A stretch of DNA of 43,759 nucleotides from Gemmatimonadota bacterium (GTDB taxonomy: Bacteria; Gemmatimonadota; Gemmatimonadetes; Longimicrobiales; Gaopeijiaceae): the NCBI GenBank assembly GCA_007132965.1, contig SLNQ01000028.1, positions 1 to 43,759 on the forward strand, in the 5' to 3' direction. The notes beneath the pieces were generated by a model. The model searched no databases. It was not told the origin of the DNA and was given only the letters and a program-made list of their open reading frames with translations. Shown piece after piece: positions 41,365 to 43,759 of the stretch. Position 1 is the first letter of the stretch. Each line of letters opens with the position of its first letter. A program made the position numbers and the translations under genes.

Positions 41365-41387
41365 CTTTTCACCTGCCAGGTGAAAAG
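41365..41387. promoter_or_regulatory. Perfect 23-bp palindrome, candidate operator
   Basis: Left arm CTTTTCACCTG, central C, right arm CAGGTGAAAAG: 11-bp arms with no mismatch. The ACCTG/CAGGT core recalls LuxR-family dyads, though the spacing differs from a classic 20-bp lux box. No U-tract follows on either strand, so an operator is more likely than a terminator. One arm plus a base recurs upstream of fbp. Confidence 0.6.
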
Positions 41388-41436
41388 TGGACGGCGATAC
41401 CCACAACGTGTTGGAAAAACGGGATTTAGGCTGGAC

Positions 41437-41459
41437 TAAAAAAATAGGCAGTTTCTGCC
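41437..41459 (-). terminator. Rho-independent terminator, leftward
   Basis: On the minus strand GGCAG-AAA-CTGCC is followed by TATTTTTTTAG. The 5-bp GC-rich stem with an immediate T-run is the only classical intrinsic terminator seen in the window. It would stop leftward transcripts from the BTAD-like gene (stop 300 bp upstream) before they reach luxR. Confidence 0.6.
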
Positions 41460-41552
41460 CATGCCCGCCGGGCGGCGGGAGGCGATGGTTCAGGCGCGGG
41501 CGAACGACGCCCCTTCGTCACGACATCGCACCCCCCAACCGGAGGCGAACCC

Positions 41553-41723
41553 ATGCTGGGTTCCAGACTGAAGAAGGCCGTACTCGGACTGATGACCGTA
41601 TTCTTTCTCGCCGGAGGCGCACTGGCCTGTGACCGCCTGCCCACCGAGGTCCAGGGAGATGACAACTCGGGCAACAACGACGAGTGCATCCTGATCAACG
41701 GAATGCTCCACTGCCCCGACTGA
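41553..41723 (+). CDS. Small secreted or lipid-anchored Cys-containing peptide (56 aa)
   Basis: Too short for the ORF track. ATG 41553 is preceded by GGAGGC with ideal spacing, and the frame closes with TGA at 41721. Residues 1-25 form a signal sequence (basic SRLKK, then VLGLMTVFFLAGGALA). The ALA-Cys junction fits signal peptidase I (A-x-A) and partly resembles a lipobox. The mature part is about 31 residues, acidic and Asn/Asp-rich (GDDNSGNNDE), with Cys26, Cys45 and Cys54. It resembles no family I can name. A role as a secreted signal, a lipopeptide or a small envelope peptide is open. It is divergent from a LuxR-type gene and convergent with the BTAD-like gene. Confidence 0.65.
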   Translation: MLGSRLKKAVLGLMTVFFLAGGALACDRLPTEVQGDDNSGNNDECILINGMLHCPD

Positions 41724-41758
41724 AGATGAGGAGGCCGAGCCCCCGGGGCCTGGCCCGG

Positions 41759-43759
41759 CTAGTCCCGGGGCCCGGCCCCCACCACCCGAAGTTCGAGCTC
41801 CAGCTCCTGGAACCGTCGACTCTCAAGCAGCCCGGCACGGGTGTGGGGGCGCTGCTCGACGTAGTCGTGGAGGAGGCTCCGGGCCGAATCGGCCTGGCCC
41901 ATGTGCAGGAGGGCCCACGCCTCAAAGGGAATGAGCTCGGGATCGGTCCGCTCCGAGGTGGCCTCGGACAACCGTCGTCGAGCCTCGGGGACCATGCCGG
42001 CCCGGGCCAGCACCACCGCCTCGACGGCGTCGAGCCGGGCTCCCCAGGGCTGGGCCGGAAGATCGGTCAGCTCCCGGCGGATCCGGGCCGCAGCCTCCAC
42101 CTGCTCCGGGCCGCTCGCCGGACTCCAGGCCAGCAGCGCCATGCGGCAGTACCCCTTGACTCCGTCGCCCCGGTAGCGGTCGATCATCTGGTCGCACCAG
42201 TCGCGGGCCGCACGCAGGTCCCCGGTCTCCAGCGCCGTCTCGAAGAGTCGGGGGATGATGCCGCCGGTCCGGTCCAGGTAGGCGTCGGCCCTGTAGGCCC
42301 GCTCGGCGGCCCAACGGGCCTCGGCAAAGGCGCCCCTGACCTGAAGGACAGCGCTCAGGTCCGTCCACGCCCGGGCCCGGGTGGGATCCACCTCCACCAG
42401 GGTACGCAGCTTCTTCTCGGCCCGGTCCCCCAGCTCCATCCCCTGCTCCACCGAATCGGCAGGGGTCGTGTTCCACAGCCAGTAGGTGAGGGTGGCCTCC
42501 ACGGCCATGGCGTCGGGATCCCCCGGGTCGATCTCCAGGGCACGCTCGGCGTGTCGGAGCCCCCGGGTCATCCACGCCCGGGCCCCTTCGGCCTCCGGTC
42601 CGCCCGACCGGAACGCCATCCACATCCCGGCCAGTGCCGTCTCGGCCCGCTGAACGCTTGGCTCGGCCCACGAGGGAGCGTCGGTTTCGGCGCGGGCCAG
42701 GACGGAGTCGGCGATGGCCAGGAGGGTGGTGGCCGCCTCCAGCGATCCCACCTGCGCCAGGGAATCGGCCCGCTCCCGGTCGGCCACCGCCGAACGGATG
42801 AGCCCCAGGGTGGCCTCATCGGCGCCGGAGCCGTACATCCGGCGCTCCTTCATCCATGCACCGGCCCGCTCCCGGGCGAAGCGGGCCAGCCACGAGGCCA
42901 CGGCGTCGGCCACCTCCAGGTCGGTGGTGAGGGCGAACTCCCGGGAGCCCCGTCCGATGGCCACCCGGGAGTGGGCGTCCAGCAGAAGAGCGGTGACCCG
43001 CACGTGGTCGTCGATCCGGACCAGGTCCGAACGGAGGACCACCGAGGGTTCCGTCGCGGTCCCCGGCGCCCACTCCGGGTCGTAGGGCCGAGCCTCGAAG
43101 GAGGCCACCTCGGCCAGGCGAGCCAGCGTTTCGGTGGTGACGGTCCGGGAGAGGTCGATCCCCGATTCCAGGTTTCCGTGGCTGTCCACCGGCTCCACCA
43201 GGACCCGGGGCACCGGCGACCCCTGGGCCGGATCGGCGGAGGTCTGGACCACCCACAGAACCCCCACCATGAGCCCGATGACCAGGGTCCAGGCCCACCA
43301 GCGGGAGGCCACTCCGCCACCGGCAGAGGGGACGCCGGGTTCCGGCGCGGAGACGGGTTCCAGCGAGGGCGCCGGCTCCGGCACGGGGGCCGATTCCGGC
43401 GAGGCGGACTCCTCTTGGAGCGCCTGCACCAGCTCCGTCGTCTCGGCGCTGGGTTCCGCGTCGAAGTCCCGGGCCAGGCGCCGACTCAGAGCCTCGTACG
43501 CTTCCAGCGCGCCCACCCGGTCACCGGCCTCGTCCAGGAGCCGGATGACGCGGCGCACGTTGGGCTCGCCAAAGTCCACCAGGTCCAGCGCCCGCCGTGC
43601 CGCCGCCGCCGTCCCCACCGGGTCGTGGGCCAGCCTGGTCTCGGCCAGCTCGAGGGCGGCGTCGGCGGCGCTTCGTCGAAGCTCGGCCCGGCGGACCTCC
43701 ATCCACTGCTGAAAGGCGTTGGCCTGCTCGGCAAAGAAGCCGGGCATGAACTCGCCTGC
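41759..43759 (-). CDS. BTAD-type regulator with transmembrane and repeat region (N-terminus outside window)
   Basis: The frame is still open at the window edge (residues AGEF precede the track's MPGFF), so the gene begins upstream and lacks at least its N-terminal DNA-binding domain here. Residues 1-110 look like a bacterial transcriptional activator (BTAD) domain: helical repeats, FQQWMEVRRAELRR, then DEAGDRVGALEAYEALSRRLARDFDAEPS. An acidic Pro/Glu linker follows, then a membrane helix (about 150-170: WWAWTLVIGLMVGVLWVV). After it comes a probable extracytoplasmic region resembling FlgO/TolB-like N-terminal folds (VLVEPVDS...) and TPR-like helices to the C-terminus (HAERALEIDPGDPDAMAVEATLTYWLW, EARWAAERAYRAD). 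This domain layout is common in Gemmatimonadota. It shows no enzymatic motif. Confidence 0.75.
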   Translation of the reverse strand, partial: AGEFMPGFFAEQANAFQQWMEVRRAELRRSAADAALELAETRLAHDPVGTAAAARRALDLVDFGEPNVRRVIRLLDEAGDRVGALEAYEALSRRLARDFDAEPSAETTELVQALQEESASPESAPVPEPAPSLEPVSAPEPGVPSAGGGVASRWWAWTLVIGLMVGVLWVVQTSADPAQGSPVPRVLVEPVDSHGNLESGIDLSRTVTTETLARLAEVASFEARPYDPEWAPGTATEPSVVLRSDLVRIDDHVRVTALLLDAHSRVAIGRGSREFALTTDLEVADAVASWLARFARERAGAWMKERRMYGSGADEATLGLIRSAVADRERADSLAQVGSLEAATTLLAIADSVLARAETDAPSWAEPSVQRAETALAGMWMAFRSGGPEAEGARAWMTRGLRHAERALEIDPGDPDAMAVEATLTYWLWNTTPADSVEQGMELGDRAEKKLRTLVEVDPTRARAWTDLSAVLQVRGAFAEARWAAERAYRADAYLDRTGGIIPRLFETALETGDLRAARDWCDQMIDRYRGDGVKGYCRMALLAWSPASGPEQVEAAARIRRELTDLPAQPWGARLDAVEAVVLARAGMVPEARRRLSEATSERTDPELIPFEAWALLHMGQADSARSLLHDYVEQRPHTRAGLLESRRFQELELELRVVGAGPRD

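Larger units (their letters stand above)
41271..41552. other. 282-bp luxR/peptide intergenic control region
   Basis: Clearly AT-richer than its surroundings (for example a run of seven A at 41438-41444). It holds a short GCGGC-N5-GCCGC hairpin (41351-41365), the 23-bp palindrome beside it and a leftward terminator. A TTGGAA at 41411 is -35-like for the peptide gene, but no good -10 sits at normal spacing. No further gene is supported. Confidence 0.5.

Noticed and set aside
41735-41776. GC-rich inverted and direct repeats after the small peptide gene (CCCCGGGG, CCGGG-N6-CCCGG)
   Set aside because: Could be a bidirectional terminator, but there is no U-tract and part of it codes for the end of the BTAD-like protein.

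Overview
The window is about 43.8 kb of very GC-rich bacterial chromosome (by eye close to 70% G+C), densely packed with housekeeping operons. Most gene junctions are 4-bp ATGA/GTGA overlaps or a few bases apart. I see no tRNA, rRNA, CRISPR array, transposase or phage gene. The lineage looks like a Gram-negative-type, non-proteobacterial phylum, most plausibly Gemmatimonadota. The reasons are lipoprotein signals on HtrA and ModA, a BTAD-type regulator fused to a transmembrane and repeat region, a PurS/PurQ/small-PurL system, and very high G+C. That placement is inference and would need a phylogeny.

Left part (1-13 kb). On the minus strand, panB-panC and a YqeK-like HD hydrolase (cut by the window edge) form a pantothenate operon. 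It is divergent from an RqcH/NFACT-family gene. The minus-strand run trpC-trpF-trpB-[HEAT protein]-[HD-GYP protein]-trpA is a tryptophan operon with two signalling genes inserted between trpB and trpA. The two inserted proteins share a recognisable N-terminal domain. lexA is divergent from trpC and has a near-consensus promoter containing an 11-bp-period direct repeat. trpD is separate, on the other side of lexA.

Middle part (13-24.3 kb, plus strand). truA-tal-htrA-purB-purC-pssA-purS-purQ-purL-purF is one long co-oriented block. It holds tRNA pseudouridylation, a TalC-type transaldolase, a lipoprotein HtrA protease, seven purine genes and an embedded phosphatidylserine synthase. truA, rqcH and the molybdate regulator gene each have a -10-like hexamer 5-6 nt before the start codon and no Shine-Dalgarno sequence, so they look leaderless.

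Right-centre (24.3-33 kb, minus strand). This holds a 969-residue Ig/carboxypeptidase-regulatory-like lipoprotein, class I fructose-1,6-bisphosphatase, ComEC (DNA uptake), a small LapA-like membrane protein and MiaB.

Right part (33-43.8 kb). A tight three-gene operon encodes a double-domain KaiC-like ATPase, a KaiB-like protein and a large PAS-PAS-PAS-histidine kinase-receiver hybrid. This is a Kai-type timing or signalling module without kaiA and is the most notable system here. It is followed by a HTH/periplasmic-binding-like regulator with modA-modB-modC. Next is a single-domain LuxR-type regulator divergent from an un-tracked 56-codon secreted Cys-containing peptide. The 282-bp region between them carries a perfect 23-bp palindrome and a leftward terminator. 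The window ends in a truncated BTAD/TPR-like membrane regulator.
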